Assembly: GCF_014195095.1 (NCBI RefSeq)
Contig: NZ_JACIBC010000008.1
Location: forward strand, 62,001 to 126,000
DNA length: 64,000 nt
Direction of reading: 5' to 3'
Source: Rhizobium sp. BK602
GTDB lineage: Bacteria; Pseudomonadota; Alphaproteobacteria; Rhizobiales; Rhizobiaceae
Of the stretch, positions 8,271 through 15,717 are shown one piece after another. Each line of letters begins with the position of its first letter. Positions within the stretch are counted from its first letter, which is position 1. Made by a program: the position numbers and the translations under genes. The notes below the pieces were generated by a model. That model was not told where the DNA came from. It saw only the letters and a list, made by a program, of their open reading frames with translations, and did no database searches.

Positions 8271-9176
8271 ATGACCATGAATCGCAATTTCGATCTGTTG
8301 GTGACCGCTATCGCGCCGGCGATCTGGGGCAGCACCTATCTGGTGACGACCGAGCTGCTGCCGGCCGGCTATCCGCTGACGGTCGCGATGCTGCGCGCCT
8401 TGCCCGCCGGGCTGCTGCTGCTCGCCATCGTCAGGCGGCTGCCGCATGGCATCTGGTGGCTGAAGTCGCTTGTGCTCGGCGCACTGAATTTCTCGGTCTT
8501 CTGGTGGCTGCTGTTCATCTCGGCCTATCGGCTACCGGGCGGGGTGGCGGCGACCGTCGGCGCGATCCAGCCGCTGATCGTCATCGTGCTGGCGCGTTTC
8601 CTGCTGGGCTCACCGATCCGTGGCCTTTCCATTGTCGCGGCGATCGCCGGCATTGCCGGCGTCGCGCTTCTCATTCTGACGCCGCAGGCAGGGCTCGATC
8701 CGGTCGGCGTCGCGGCCGGCATCGGCGGGGCTTTCTCGATGGCGGCCGGTGTCGTGCTCAGCCGCCGCTGGCGGCCGCCCGTCTCGCCGCTTGCCTTTAC
8801 CGCATGGCAATTGACGGCCGGCGGCTTGCTGCTGTTGCCCGTCGCGCTGCTGCTGGAGCCGCCGCTTCCCGCTTTGACCGGCGCCAATCTTCTCGGCTTT
8901 GCCTATCTCGGGCTGATCGGCGCGGCGCTCACCTATATTCTCTGGTTTCGCGGCCTGTCGCGCCTGGAGCCCGCGGTCATCTCGCCGCTCGGCTTCTTGA
9001 GCCCGATGACCGCGGTGATCCTGGGTTGGGCGGTGCTCGGTCAGCAGCTGAGCCCGATACAGATCTTCGGCATGGTTATCGTGCTCGGCAGCGTCTGGCT
9101 CAGCCAGTGGGTGCAGCAGGCTCCGTCATCGCAAATTCCTTCTCCCCTCGGGGAGAAGGTGCCGACAGGCGGATGA
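8271..9176 (+). CDS. EamA/DMT-superfamily exporter
   Basis: 301 aa inner-membrane protein with ten predicted hydrophobic helices and two EamA repeats (about residues 8-135 and 150-285), each with the typical WGSTY or LSRRW-type entries and the final SPMTAVILGWAVLGQ. Members export amino acids, nucleosides, sugars or drugs. The last 20 or so codons after VWLSQWVQQ run into an intergenic repeat, so the C-terminal tail is repeat-derived and the ancestral stop may have been lost. Probably repressed by the divergent MarR protein. Start ATG 8271 (or 8277). Confidence 0.88.
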   Translation: MTMNRNFDLLVTAIAPAIWGSTYLVTTELLPAGYPLTVAMLRALPAGLLLLAIVRRLPHGIWWLKSLVLGALNFSVFWWLLFISAYRLPGGVAATVGAIQPLIVIVLARFLLGSPIRGLSIVAAIAGIAGVALLILTPQAGLDPVGVAAGIGGAFSMAAGVVLSRRWRPPVSPLAFTAWQLTAGGLLLLPVALLLEPPLPALTGANLLGFAYLGLIGAALTYILWFRGLSRLEPAVISPLGFLSPMTAVILGWAVLGQQLSPIQIFGMVIVLGSVWLSQWVQQAPSSQIPSPLGEKVPTGG

Positions 9177-9185
9177 GGGGGCTCT
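9138..9185 (+). repeat. rhizobial mosaic intergenic repeat, copy 1 (overlaps exporter 3' end)
   Basis: Begins with the palindrome CCTTCTCCCCTCGGGGAGAAGG and continues GTGCC, then GGCGGATGAGGGGGCT. Such elements are scattered in Rhizobium intergenic DNA. The element lies partly inside the exporter reading frame and supplies its last codons and stop. An inverted, interrupted second copy lies 55 bp further on. Confidence 0.75.
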
Positions 9186-9239
9186 CCCCACGAGAAAGTG
9201 ATCTTTCGCTGACGCTCAAGGTGCTCGTCGTTCCACTCC

Positions 9240-9345
9240 TCGCCCCCTCATCCGCCTCCTGAGCTTGTCGAAGGGGGCACCTGACCGGGGTTGAGCCACG
9301 GGTCTCAACCCGTCCTTCGGACCCCCGAGGGGAGAAGGGTTTTCC
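9240..9345 (-). repeat. mosaic repeat, copy 2, inverted and interrupted
   Basis: Read on the minus strand it has the same ends as copy 1 (CCTTCTCCCCTCGGGG ... GGTGCC ... GGCGGATGAGGGGGC) but with two insertions: about 40 bp between the TCGGGG and GGTGCC blocks, containing its own perfect 8-bp hairpin (GGGTTGAG 9288-9295 with CTCAACCC 9304-9311), and a shorter one including CTTCGACAAGCTCAGGA. The two copies face each other. Confidence 0.7.
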
Positions 9346-9390
9346 AGGCGGCAACGTCATTTCCTATGCCATCGTCCTACTTACAAACAA

Positions 9391-9416
9391 AAAGGGCGGC
9401 CTCGGAGCCGCCCTTT
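9391..9416 (-). terminator. leuC terminator
   Basis: AAAGGGCGGC (9391-9400) pairs with GCCGCCCTTT (9407-9416) around a 6-nt loop, 22 bp beyond the leuC stop. On the minus strand it is followed by TTTTTGTTTG, a good intrinsic terminator. Confidence 0.88.
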
Positions 9417-9438
9417 GTCATTCATGCGTTCAAGCCGA

Positions 9439-10848
9439 TCAGTTCCAGTCGCGGATGTCGACGAAGTGGCCGGCGATCGCGGCGGCGCCGGCCATGGCGG
9501 GCGAGACCAGATGGGTGCGGCCCTTGAAGCCCTGGCGGCCTTCGAAGTTGCGGTTCGAGGTGGAGGCGCAGCGTTCGCCCGGCTTCAGGCGGTCGTCGTT
9601 CATGGCGAGGCACATGGAACAACCAGGCTCACGCCAGTCGAAACCGGCGGCCTTGAAGATCTTGTCGAGGCCTTCGGCTTCCGCCTGTTCCTTCACGAGG
9701 CCGGAGCCCGGAACAATCATGGCGTTGACGGTGGATGCGACCTTCTTGCCTTCGACGACCTTGGCGACGGCGCGCAGGTCCTCGATGCGGCCGTTGGTGC
9801 AGGAGCCGATGAAGACGCGGTCAATGTTGATCTCGGTCATCGGCATGCCCGGCTTCAGGCCCATATAGTCGAGCGCACGCCACTTGGAAGCGCGCTTGGT
9901 CTCGTCCTGAATTTCGTCCGGGTTCGGCACGATGCCCTGAACGGAGACGACGTCTTCCGGCGAGGAGCCCCAGGAAACGATCGGCGGCAGGTTGCTGGCG
10001 TCGAGCGTGACGATGCGGTCGTAATGCGCGCCTTCATCCGACTTCAGCGTCTTCCAGTAGGCGATCGCCTGTTCCAGCGCTTCGCCCTTCGGCGCGCGCG
10101 GCTTGCCCTTGATATATTCGAAGGTGATCTCGTCCGGTGCGATCAGGCCGGCGCGGGCGCCGCCTTCGATCGACATGTTGCAGATGGTCATGCGGCCTTC
10201 CATCGACAGCGAGCGGATGGCTTCGCCGGCATATTCGATGACATAGCCGGTGCCGCCGGCGGTGCCGATTTCGCCGATGATGGCGAGGATGATGTCCTTG
10301 GCGGTGATGCCGGCCGGCAGCTGGCCGTCGACCTGCACCAGCATGTTCTTCGCCTTCTTCTGGATCAGCGTCTGGGTCGCCAGAACATGTTCCACTTCGG
10401 AGGTGCCGATGCCGTGGGCCAGCGAACCGAAGGCGCCGTGGGTCGAGGTGTGGCTGTCGCCGCAGACGATGGTCATGCCGGGCAGGGTGAAGCCCTGCTC
10501 GGGGCCGATGATGTGGACGACGCCCTGGCGTTTGTCGTTCTCGGAGTAGTATTCGACGCCGAATTCGGCGGCGTTCTTGGCGAGCGCCTCGACCTGGATG
10601 CGGCTTTCCTCGTTCTTGATGCCGAGATGGCGATCCGCCGAGGTCGGGACGTTATGGTCGACGACGGCGAGCGTCTTTTCCGGCGCGCGCACCTTGCGGC
10701 CGGTCATGCGCAGGCCTTCGAAGGCCTGCGGCGACGTCACTTCATGAACGAGGTGACGGTCGATGTAGAGAAGACAGGTGCCATCGTCTTGGGCGTCGAC
10801 GAGATGGTCATCCCAGATTTTGTCGTACAGTGTGCGTGGAGCGCTCAT
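9439..10848 (-). CDS. leuC: 3-isopropylmalate dehydratase large subunit
   Basis: 469 aa, full-length LeuC. With LeuD it isomerises 2- to 3-isopropylmalate in leucine synthesis. The three Fe-S cluster cysteines are visible in VFIGSCTNGR and GCSMCLAMN, along with GDSHTSTHGAFG and IVPGSGLVK. ATG 10848 gives MSAPRTLYDKIWDDHLV, the family N-terminus; in-frame ATGs a few codons upstream are possible. leuD is not in the window, so as in other rhizobia the subunits are probably unlinked. A strong terminator follows. Confidence 0.97.
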   Translation of the reverse strand: MSAPRTLYDKIWDDHLVDAQDDGTCLLYIDRHLVHEVTSPQAFEGLRMTGRKVRAPEKTLAVVDHNVPTSADRHLGIKNEESRIQVEALAKNAAEFGVEYYSENDKRQGVVHIIGPEQGFTLPGMTIVCGDSHTSTHGAFGSLAHGIGTSEVEHVLATQTLIQKKAKNMLVQVDGQLPAGITAKDIILAIIGEIGTAGGTGYVIEYAGEAIRSLSMEGRMTICNMSIEGGARAGLIAPDEITFEYIKGKPRAPKGEALEQAIAYWKTLKSDEGAHYDRIVTLDASNLPPIVSWGSSPEDVVSVQGIVPNPDEIQDETKRASKWRALDYMGLKPGMPMTEINIDRVFIGSCTNGRIEDLRAVAKVVEGKKVASTVNAMIVPGSGLVKEQAEAEGLDKIFKAAGFDWREPGCSMCLAMNDDRLKPGERCASTSNRNFEGRQGFKGRTHLVSPAMAGAAAIAGHFVDIRDWN

Positions 10849-10919
10849 GGCTGTGAAATCCATAATTGGCATTGTCGAAACAGGGGGTGACGGATCAGGA
10901 CCGCCGGCCTCGGGAGTGA

Positions 10920-11054
10920 TCAGCGAAGTCGGCTGTTGAGCGCACCCGAAATCATCGCAAAGAAACGTGCCGGCAGGCGCTTATGGTCCTGCAGCACGAA
11001 AGCGGCGACATAACGCCCGTCCTTGCTCATGATCTTTATCATGCGCATGCTCAT
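10920..11054 (-). CDS. possible small basic protein, 44 aa
   Basis: A short reading frame in the 263-bp gap between the ABC permease and leuC, same strand as both. It begins MSMRMIKIMSKDGRY and ends ALNSRLR, is basic and amphipathic, and has a balanced composition unlike random GC-rich shadows. No strong ribosome site precedes the ATG. I do not recognise the family. The rest of this gap (11055-11111) shows nothing more. Confidence 0.3.
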   Translation of the reverse strand: MSMRMIKIMSKDGRYVAAFVLQDHKRLPARFFAMISGALNSRLR

Positions 11055-11111
11055 ATCAATTTTCAAAACCTTCGGCAATGGCGACGAAGGGTTGATGTCC
11101 GGCGGCGGGCG

Positions 11112-11987
11112 CTACACCTGCGCGCCGGGCGGCTGGCCGGCTCCGAGGCGGCGGAAGGCGGAGCGATCGGCGCCGGACCGCCGGCGCATGAAGCTCTCGA
11201 GCTGCCGCAGCAGCAGCGAAAGTCCGACGGTCAGCAGCAGGTAGATGAAGGCGAGGATCGACAGCGTCTCGAAATAGCGGAAATTGGCGGAGTAATAGAG
11301 CTTGGCGAGCTGGGAGATATCGGCGACGCCGAGCACGGAGACCAGCGAGCTATCCTTCACCATGGCGATGAAGTCATTGGACAGCGGCGGCAGGATGACA
11401 CGGATCGCCTGCGGGAAGACGACGAGCCGGAAGCGCTGGAAGCGGGTGAGGCCGAGCGCCTTCGCCGCCTCGATCTGGCCCTGGTCGACGGCCTGGATGC
11501 CGGCGCGGAAGATTTCGGCGATGAAGGAAGAGTAGCCGATCGTCAGCGCGAAGATGGTGCGCCAGATGAACGGCACGTCGCGCACCACAAGCGGGCTCAT
11601 CCAGCCAGCGGAAATCAGCGGGGAAACGACCAGATTGTAAATCGCCACGAAGGCCGGCGTGCCGACGAAGGCAATGTAGGCCAAAAGCACCAGCATCGGA
11701 ATGCCGCGCACGATTTCGATGTAGAGGCGCGCGATCTGCCGCAGCACGAGGAAGTCCGACAGGCCGAGCAAGGCGAGACCGAGGCCAAACAGCATGGCGA
11801 GCGCAAAGGCGACCAGCGTCACGAAGATCGTGACGCCGATGCCGTTGATCAGCAATTTGAAAATATCGCTATAAAGCCCGTCGGCGGCGATGGCGATGGA
11901 GGCGACAAGGCCGAGAACGGCAAGCGCGACCAGCCACCAAGGAAAGTCCTGCTTGCCGTGAGGCCCGCTCGATGCATGTCCGGCCAT
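11112..11987 (-). CDS. polar amino acid ABC transporter permease
   Basis: 291 aa inner-membrane permease of the His/Glu/Gln (HisM-type) family: several hydrophobic helices and the EAA loop EAAKALGLTRFQRFRLVVFPQAIRVILP that docks the ATPase. N-terminal hydrophilic stretch MAGHASSGPHGKQDFPWW precedes the first helix. It starts 34 bp after the solute-binding protein gene on the same strand, so they form an operon. No ATP-binding subunit gene lies next to them; one must be shared from elsewhere or the operon is incomplete. The specificity is not predictable by eye. Confidence 0.92.
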   Translation of the reverse strand: MAGHASSGPHGKQDFPWWLVALAVLGLVASIAIAADGLYSDIFKLLINGIGVTIFVTLVAFALAMLFGLGLALLGLSDFLVLRQIARLYIEIVRGIPMLVLLAYIAFVGTPAFVAIYNLVVSPLISAGWMSPLVVRDVPFIWRTIFALTIGYSSFIAEIFRAGIQAVDQGQIEAAKALGLTRFQRFRLVVFPQAIRVILPPLSNDFIAMVKDSSLVSVLGVADISQLAKLYYSANFRYFETLSILAFIYLLLTVGLSLLLRQLESFMRRRSGADRSAFRRLGAGQPPGAQV

Positions 11988-12021
11988 CAGAGCGGACTTC
12001 CGGTTTCAGGCTGCATGCGGC

Positions 12022-12819
12022 TCACTGGCCCATCTTGTAGTCGAGGAACCACTTCTTGTTCAGCGCGTCGAGCGTGCCGTCGGCCTTCAGGCTGGCGATG
12101 GCGGCGTTGACCGGGGCGACGAGATCGGAGCCCTTGGTGAAGATGAAGCCGAAATCCTCGGAGCCGAGCGGGCCGCCGATCAGCTTCAGGCCGCCGTTGG
12201 AGGCATCGACATAGCCCTTGCCGGCGGTGCCGTCGGTCAGCACCAGATCGACGTCGCCGGTTTTCAACGCCTGCACAGTGGCGCCGAAGGTCTCGAAGGT
12301 CTTGATGCGCGGGTTCTGCTCGTTGCCGTCAAGCACTTCGTAGACGGCGGTGTAGAAGGGCGTCGTGCCCGGCTGAGCGCCGATCAGGCCTTCCTTGAGA
12401 GCGGCAAAGCTCTTGGCGTCGGTGAAGCGCTTCTCGTCGCCGCGCACCAGCATGAACTGCTCGGAGCGCATGTAGGGGTCGGAGAAATCGACCTTCTGCT
12501 TGCGGTCTTCCTTGATGGTGATGCCGGTCATGCCGATGTTGTACTGGCCTTCGGAGACGGCCTGGATCATCGCGTCCCAGCTGGTGTTCTGGTACTCGAC
12601 CTTGAAGTTCAGCCGCTTGGCGATCTCGTTCATCGCGTCATATTCCCAGCCGATCGCCTTGCCGGATTTCGGATCGACGAATTGCAGCGGCGGATAGGCA
12701 TTCTCGGTGACGACGACGACGGTCTTGCCCTTGAGATCAGGCAGATCGGCGGCGAAGGAGGAAAAAGGGGCAAGCACGAGGGCCGTGAGGCCGAGAAGGA
12801 AGGAACGACGGAATGCCAT
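12022..12819 (-). CDS. periplasmic amino-acid-binding protein of ABC transporter
   Basis: 265 aa family-3 solute-binding protein. A signal peptide of about 23 residues (MAFRRSFLLGLTALVLAPF, cleavage near SFAADLP) is followed by VVVVTENAYPPLQFVDPKSG, the ligand-site segment WDAMIQAVSEGQYNIGMTGI, TIKEDRKQKVDFSDPY and TGDVDLVLTDG, all typical for polar amino acid binders (Glu/Gln/His/Arg group). First gene of a two-gene operon with the permease. Confidence 0.92.
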   Translation of the reverse strand: MAFRRSFLLGLTALVLAPFSSFAADLPDLKGKTVVVVTENAYPPLQFVDPKSGKAIGWEYDAMNEIAKRLNFKVEYQNTSWDAMIQAVSEGQYNIGMTGITIKEDRKQKVDFSDPYMRSEQFMLVRGDEKRFTDAKSFAALKEGLIGAQPGTTPFYTAVYEVLDGNEQNPRIKTFETFGATVQALKTGDVDLVLTDGTAGKGYVDASNGGLKLIGGPLGSEDFGFIFTKGSDLVAPVNAAIASLKADGTLDALNKKWFLDYKMGQ

Positions 12820-12934
12820 GGAAATCTCCCAGAATAGCGCGATGGAAAAATGTCATACTTGAAAAGCCGATGGCAAGGCTATTGCCATGGCGACAATCAT
12901 AAAAACAGAAATGCCGCTCCAAAGCGGGAGGATT

Positions 12935-12950
12935 GCGGGAAATTTCCTGC
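12935..12950. promoter_or_regulatory. near-palindrome GCGGGAAATTTCCTGC downstream of rplS
   Basis: Sixteen-base near-palindrome with the core GGGAAATTTCC, one mismatch between arms. Similar sites lie at 13709-13724 and 13773-13786 on the other side of rplS. The role is unknown. Confidence 0.35.
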
Positions 12951-12981
12951 TTTCTTGCCAGCTTGAAGTCGGTCGTAACAA

Positions 12982-13005
12982 AAAGGCGGCCCGAAGGCCG
13001 CCTTT
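12982..13005 (-). terminator. rplS terminator
   Basis: AAAGGCGGCC (12982-12991) and GGCCGCCTTT (12996-13005) form a perfect 10-bp stem with a CGAA tetraloop 28 bp after the rplS stop, followed on the minus strand by T residues. Confidence 0.88.
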
Positions 13006-13032
13006 GATGTCCATATAAATGGAAAGCGAAGC

Positions 13033-13575
13033 TTATTCTGCCGCCGGCTCGGCTGCTGCTGCAGCAGCGGCTTCGGCGGCTGCCTTTGCTTCCGCGGCTT
13101 CGGCTGCTGCCTTCTCGGCTGCGAGAGCCTGGGCGGCTGCAACCTTCTCGGCTTCGATGCGTGCCTTCTCGTCGGCGAGAGCCTGACGCTCGGCATCGTT
13201 GAGCTTGCGGGCGCGGGTGCCGGTGTTCTCGACGATACGGGCAGCCTTGCCGCGCAGGTCGCGCAGGTAGTAGAGCTTGGCGCGGCGGACCTTGCCGCGG
13301 CGAACGACTTCGACGCTTTCGATCAGCGGCGAGTAGACCGGGAATACGCGCTCGACGCCTTCGCCGTAAGAGATCTTGCGGACCGTGAAGTTTTCCTGCA
13401 GGCCGCCGCCGGAACGGGCGATGCAGACGCCTTCATAGGCCTGAACGCGGGTACGGTTGCCTTCGGTGACCTTCACGTTGACGCGAAGGGTGTCGCCGGC
13501 GGAAAACGCGGGAAGGGTGCGCTTGGCTTCGATCTTGGCAGCCTGTTCGGCTTCCAACTGCTGAATGATGTTCAT
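13033..13575 (-). CDS. rplS: 50S ribosomal protein L19 with Ala/Glu-rich C-terminal extension
   Basis: 180 aa. Residues 1-120 are canonical L19 (MNIIQQLEAEQ, GDTLRVNVKVTEGNRTRVQAYEG, FTVRKISYGEGVERVFP, AKLYYLRDLRGKAARI). The remaining 60 residues are an Ala/Glu/Lys-rich helix or coiled coil with long Ala runs ending AAAEPAAE; E. coli L19 lacks this tail, which rhizobial L19 proteins commonly have. GAGG lies 8 nt before the ATG. It is separated from trmD by two unrelated genes and has its own 280-bp upstream region, so it is probably transcribed independently. Confidence 0.97.
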   Translation of the reverse strand: MNIIQQLEAEQAAKIEAKRTLPAFSAGDTLRVNVKVTEGNRTRVQAYEGVCIARSGGGLQENFTVRKISYGEGVERVFPVYSPLIESVEVVRRGKVRRAKLYYLRDLRGKAARIVENTGTRARKLNDAERQALADEKARIEAEKVAAAQALAAEKAAAEAAEAKAAAEAAAAAAAEPAAE

Positions 13576-13708
13576 AGTATCAACCTCGTTGTTGCTTCAA
13601 CAGCCAGAGCGCCCGAACGATCTATCCTTGGTCGGACCCGAAGGTCTCGCCGCGCGATATATGCCTGTTACGGCAGGGGCGGATACGTCTGCTTTTCTTT
13701 GGTGGTTG

Positions 13709-13786
13709 ATGGGAAATTTCCCATGCCGGGCGCGCACATACCCTATTGCCGCGGCTTTGTCACCCCTTGGCTGCGGAATTTCCCGC
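13709..13786. promoter_or_regulatory. rplS upstream region with ATGGGAAATTTCCCAT palindrome
   Basis: The 280-bp gap upstream of rplS (13576-13855) holds no gene. It contains a perfect 16-bp palindrome ATGGGAAATTTCCCAT (13709-13724) and a shorter relative GCGGAATTTCCCGC (13773-13786). Together with the site at 12935 these share the GGGAAATTTCC core. Position suggests a control element for rplS or the divergent region; no regulator is known to me for it. Confidence 0.4.
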
Positions 13787-13855
13787 GCTGGAGGCCGCTT
13801 TTTGGCGTTTCCGGCTCAAGACAAAGGCTTCGGTGGATAAACCGATAGCAAAACC

Positions 13856-14728
13856 TTACGCGACAATCCATTCCAGCAGCGCATTCTGCGCGTGCAGCAG
13901 AAAAGCCTTGGCCGCCTTGCTTTGGCAGACCGGATGGGTCATCGCGTCCGCCGTGACCTCCTGGCCCCTGGCCACCGGCGGACAGGGCAGGAAGATCGCG
14001 TCGGGACGGCATCGGTCGAGAAGGGCGCCGGAGATGCGGTAGTCCGACAATTCGGCCGGCAGCGCCTCGCCCGGCCATGAATCCGTGACGATCACGTCAG
14101 CCTCCAGCAATGCCTCCAGGTCGGTGCTCGTGCTGAAATTCGCGTTCAGAAGATCGCGGTCCTTGACGTGCCATTGTTGCGGATAGACCTGCGTCACCTT
14201 GACCGGCAGGGCGAGCGAAGCCTCGACCCATGAGCGCAGGATATTGGCATCCGGCGCGACGCCGACGATCCTGAGGCCGTCGACGCGGCCTTTGCGGCTC
14301 CTGATATAGGCAAGATCGCCCAGGGTTTCGCAGGGATGGTTTGCCTTGGTGCGGGCATTAACGACGGGCGTTTGCGTGCTTGCCGCGAGTTGGCGCAGCG
14401 CCGACAGCAGCTTCGTGCGGACGATCAGAATGTCGAACCAGTTTTCGAGATAGCCGGCGAGATCGGCGGTCTCCTCGCGGGCGTTGAAGCTGACCGGAGC
14501 CTGCACGCAGATGCCGCCCATCGCCTGTATGCCGAGATCGAACGCCGTGGTGTTCCGCCAGCCGCCATCATCGGCGATCAGCGCAACCCGCGTGCCCCGC
14601 AGGCTCTGCGGCATGCGGCGATCGGCCCAGGCGCCGGCCAGGATGCCGGCGCGATCGAGCAGGGAAAGGATGATGTCCGAAGGCAGGTCGTGGAATTCGA
14701 GAAAGCTTTTTCCGGTTCTGCCAGGCAT
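13856..14728 (-). CDS. divergent aspartate/ornithine carbamoyltransferase-family protein
   Basis: 290 aa with the two-domain layout of the carbamoyltransferase superfamily: N-terminal FLEFHDLPSDIILSLLDRA, ADDGGWRNTTAFDLGIQAMGG where the STRTR carbamoyl-phosphate loop should be, HPCETLGDLAYI in place of HPxQxLxD, and C-terminal PCPPVARGQEVTADAM in place of HCLPAHRGEEV. Only one Arg of STRTR appears kept. It therefore may not use carbamoyl phosphate and should not be called argF. GGAG lies 5 nt before the ATG. It is inserted between trmD and rplS on the same strand. The function is unknown. Confidence 0.65.
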   Translation of the reverse strand: MPGRTGKSFLEFHDLPSDIILSLLDRAGILAGAWADRRMPQSLRGTRVALIADDGGWRNTTAFDLGIQAMGGICVQAPVSFNAREETADLAGYLENWFDILIVRTKLLSALRQLAASTQTPVVNARTKANHPCETLGDLAYIRSRKGRVDGLRIVGVAPDANILRSWVEASLALPVKVTQVYPQQWHVKDRDLLNANFSTSTDLEALLEADVIVTDSWPGEALPAELSDYRISGALLDRCRPDAIFLPCPPVARGQEVTADAMTHPVCQSKAAKAFLLHAQNALLEWIVA

Positions 14729-14866
14729 CGTCGCTCCGCGTAGTGAGACATGTCCATGCCGCCATTAGCATCTGAAAAAGGCCGGCCCGCAAGAGGTCAC
14801 GTGTTCATGGGTGGTTCATGCGGGTCTGATAGGCAGGCAATTTCCAGAGATTGCGCAGGGATTGCC

Positions 14867-15457
14867 ATGACGCTCGCTGATCAGCTCGAAATCATCCGCT
14901 CGGGCAGGATGTACAATGACCTGACGCCGGAATTGATCAAGGCGCGCGAGGAAGCGGTTTTTCTGACCAACGATTACAATGCCAGTTTCGGAAAACCGTC
15001 GGCCGAACGGGAAAGCATCCTGCGCAAGCTGTTGGGAGCTATTGGCAAGAGCGTTCATTTGGAGCCGACATTCCGTTGCGAATTCGGCCGGAACATCGTC
15101 ATCGGCCATAATTTCTATGCCAATTTCGACTGCGTGATGCTGGACGGCGGCGGCATCGAGATTGGCGATGACGTCCTGTTTGGACCTCGCGTGGGCATCT
15201 ACACCTCCAACCATGCCATCGACGCTTCCGAACGCGCTGCCGGGGGCTGCTATGCAAAGCCCGTCAGGATCGGCAATCGGGTATGGGTTGGCGCCGGCGT
15301 TCACATCAACCAGGGCGTGACCATAGGCGACGGCGCGGTCATCGGTTCGGGCAGCGTCGTGACGAGAGATATCCCCGCGGGGGTGATCGCCGCCGGCGTG
15401 CCCTGCAGGGCGATCAGGGACATCACCGACAAGGACAAGACGGGTTTCCAGCCCTGA
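14867..15457 (+). CDS. maltose/galactoside O-acetyltransferase-like hexapeptide enzyme
   Basis: 196 aa Maa/LacA/NodL-type acetyl-CoA sugar O-acetyltransferase. N-terminal helix MTLADQLEIIRSGRMYNDLTPELIKAREEA is the Mac domain; then left-handed beta-helix hexapeptides (FGRNIVIGHNFYANFDCVMLD, GIEIGDDVLFGPRVGIYT) with the catalytic His in SNHAID, and the C-terminal GAVIGSGSVVTRDIPAGVIAAGVPCRAI. Start ATG 14867 with CAGGG 6 nt upstream. Divergent from the carbamoyltransferase-like gene and convergent with trmD. NodL is a possible relative in rhizobia, but without nod neighbours I leave the substrate open. Confidence 0.88.
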   Translation: MTLADQLEIIRSGRMYNDLTPELIKAREEAVFLTNDYNASFGKPSAERESILRKLLGAIGKSVHLEPTFRCEFGRNIVIGHNFYANFDCVMLDGGGIEIGDDVLFGPRVGIYTSNHAIDASERAAGGCYAKPVRIGNRVWVGAGVHINQGVTIGDGAVIGSGSVVTRDIPAGVIAAGVPCRAIRDITDKDKTGFQP

Positions 15458-15563
15458 AAGCCTCTGGAATGTCGCCTCTGGCGAAGATCAGCTCCTGCCT
15501 GTTCTGATCTCGGGATAATCTCAGTCTCGATGTACGATATGACTCATGCCTGCGGGCATCGTT

Positions 15564-15704
15564 TCAAGCAGGTTCCCGAGCGGGCGAGGCGACCGAGCGA
15601 TGGATGAGACTATGTCCGTTGCAGCGGATTAGGGCTCCGGCGCGCAACTGGAGGCGAGAGGCGCCGGTATCCAGAACGATCATGGTTCGCGTTGCCTCGT
15701 CCAT
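15564..15704 (-). CDS. possible 46-aa protein downstream of trmD
   Basis: Short frame beginning 14 bp after the trmD stop on the same strand, with GAGG 8 nt before its ATG. The product starts MDEATRTMIVLDTGASRLQL and ends SPAREPA. Spacing and ribosome site make it plausible as the last gene of the trmD operon; I do not recognise it. The remaining 15458-15563 shows nothing. Confidence 0.3.
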   Translation of the reverse strand: MDEATRTMIVLDTGASRLQLRAGALIRCNGHSLIHRSVASPAREPA

Positions 15705-15717
15705 CCTTTTTTCCTCG

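Noticed and set aside
14867..15457. Calling the hexapeptide acetyltransferase NodL
   Set aside because: Similarity to the Maa/LacA/NodL group is general and no nodulation genes or nod-box-like sites were seen.
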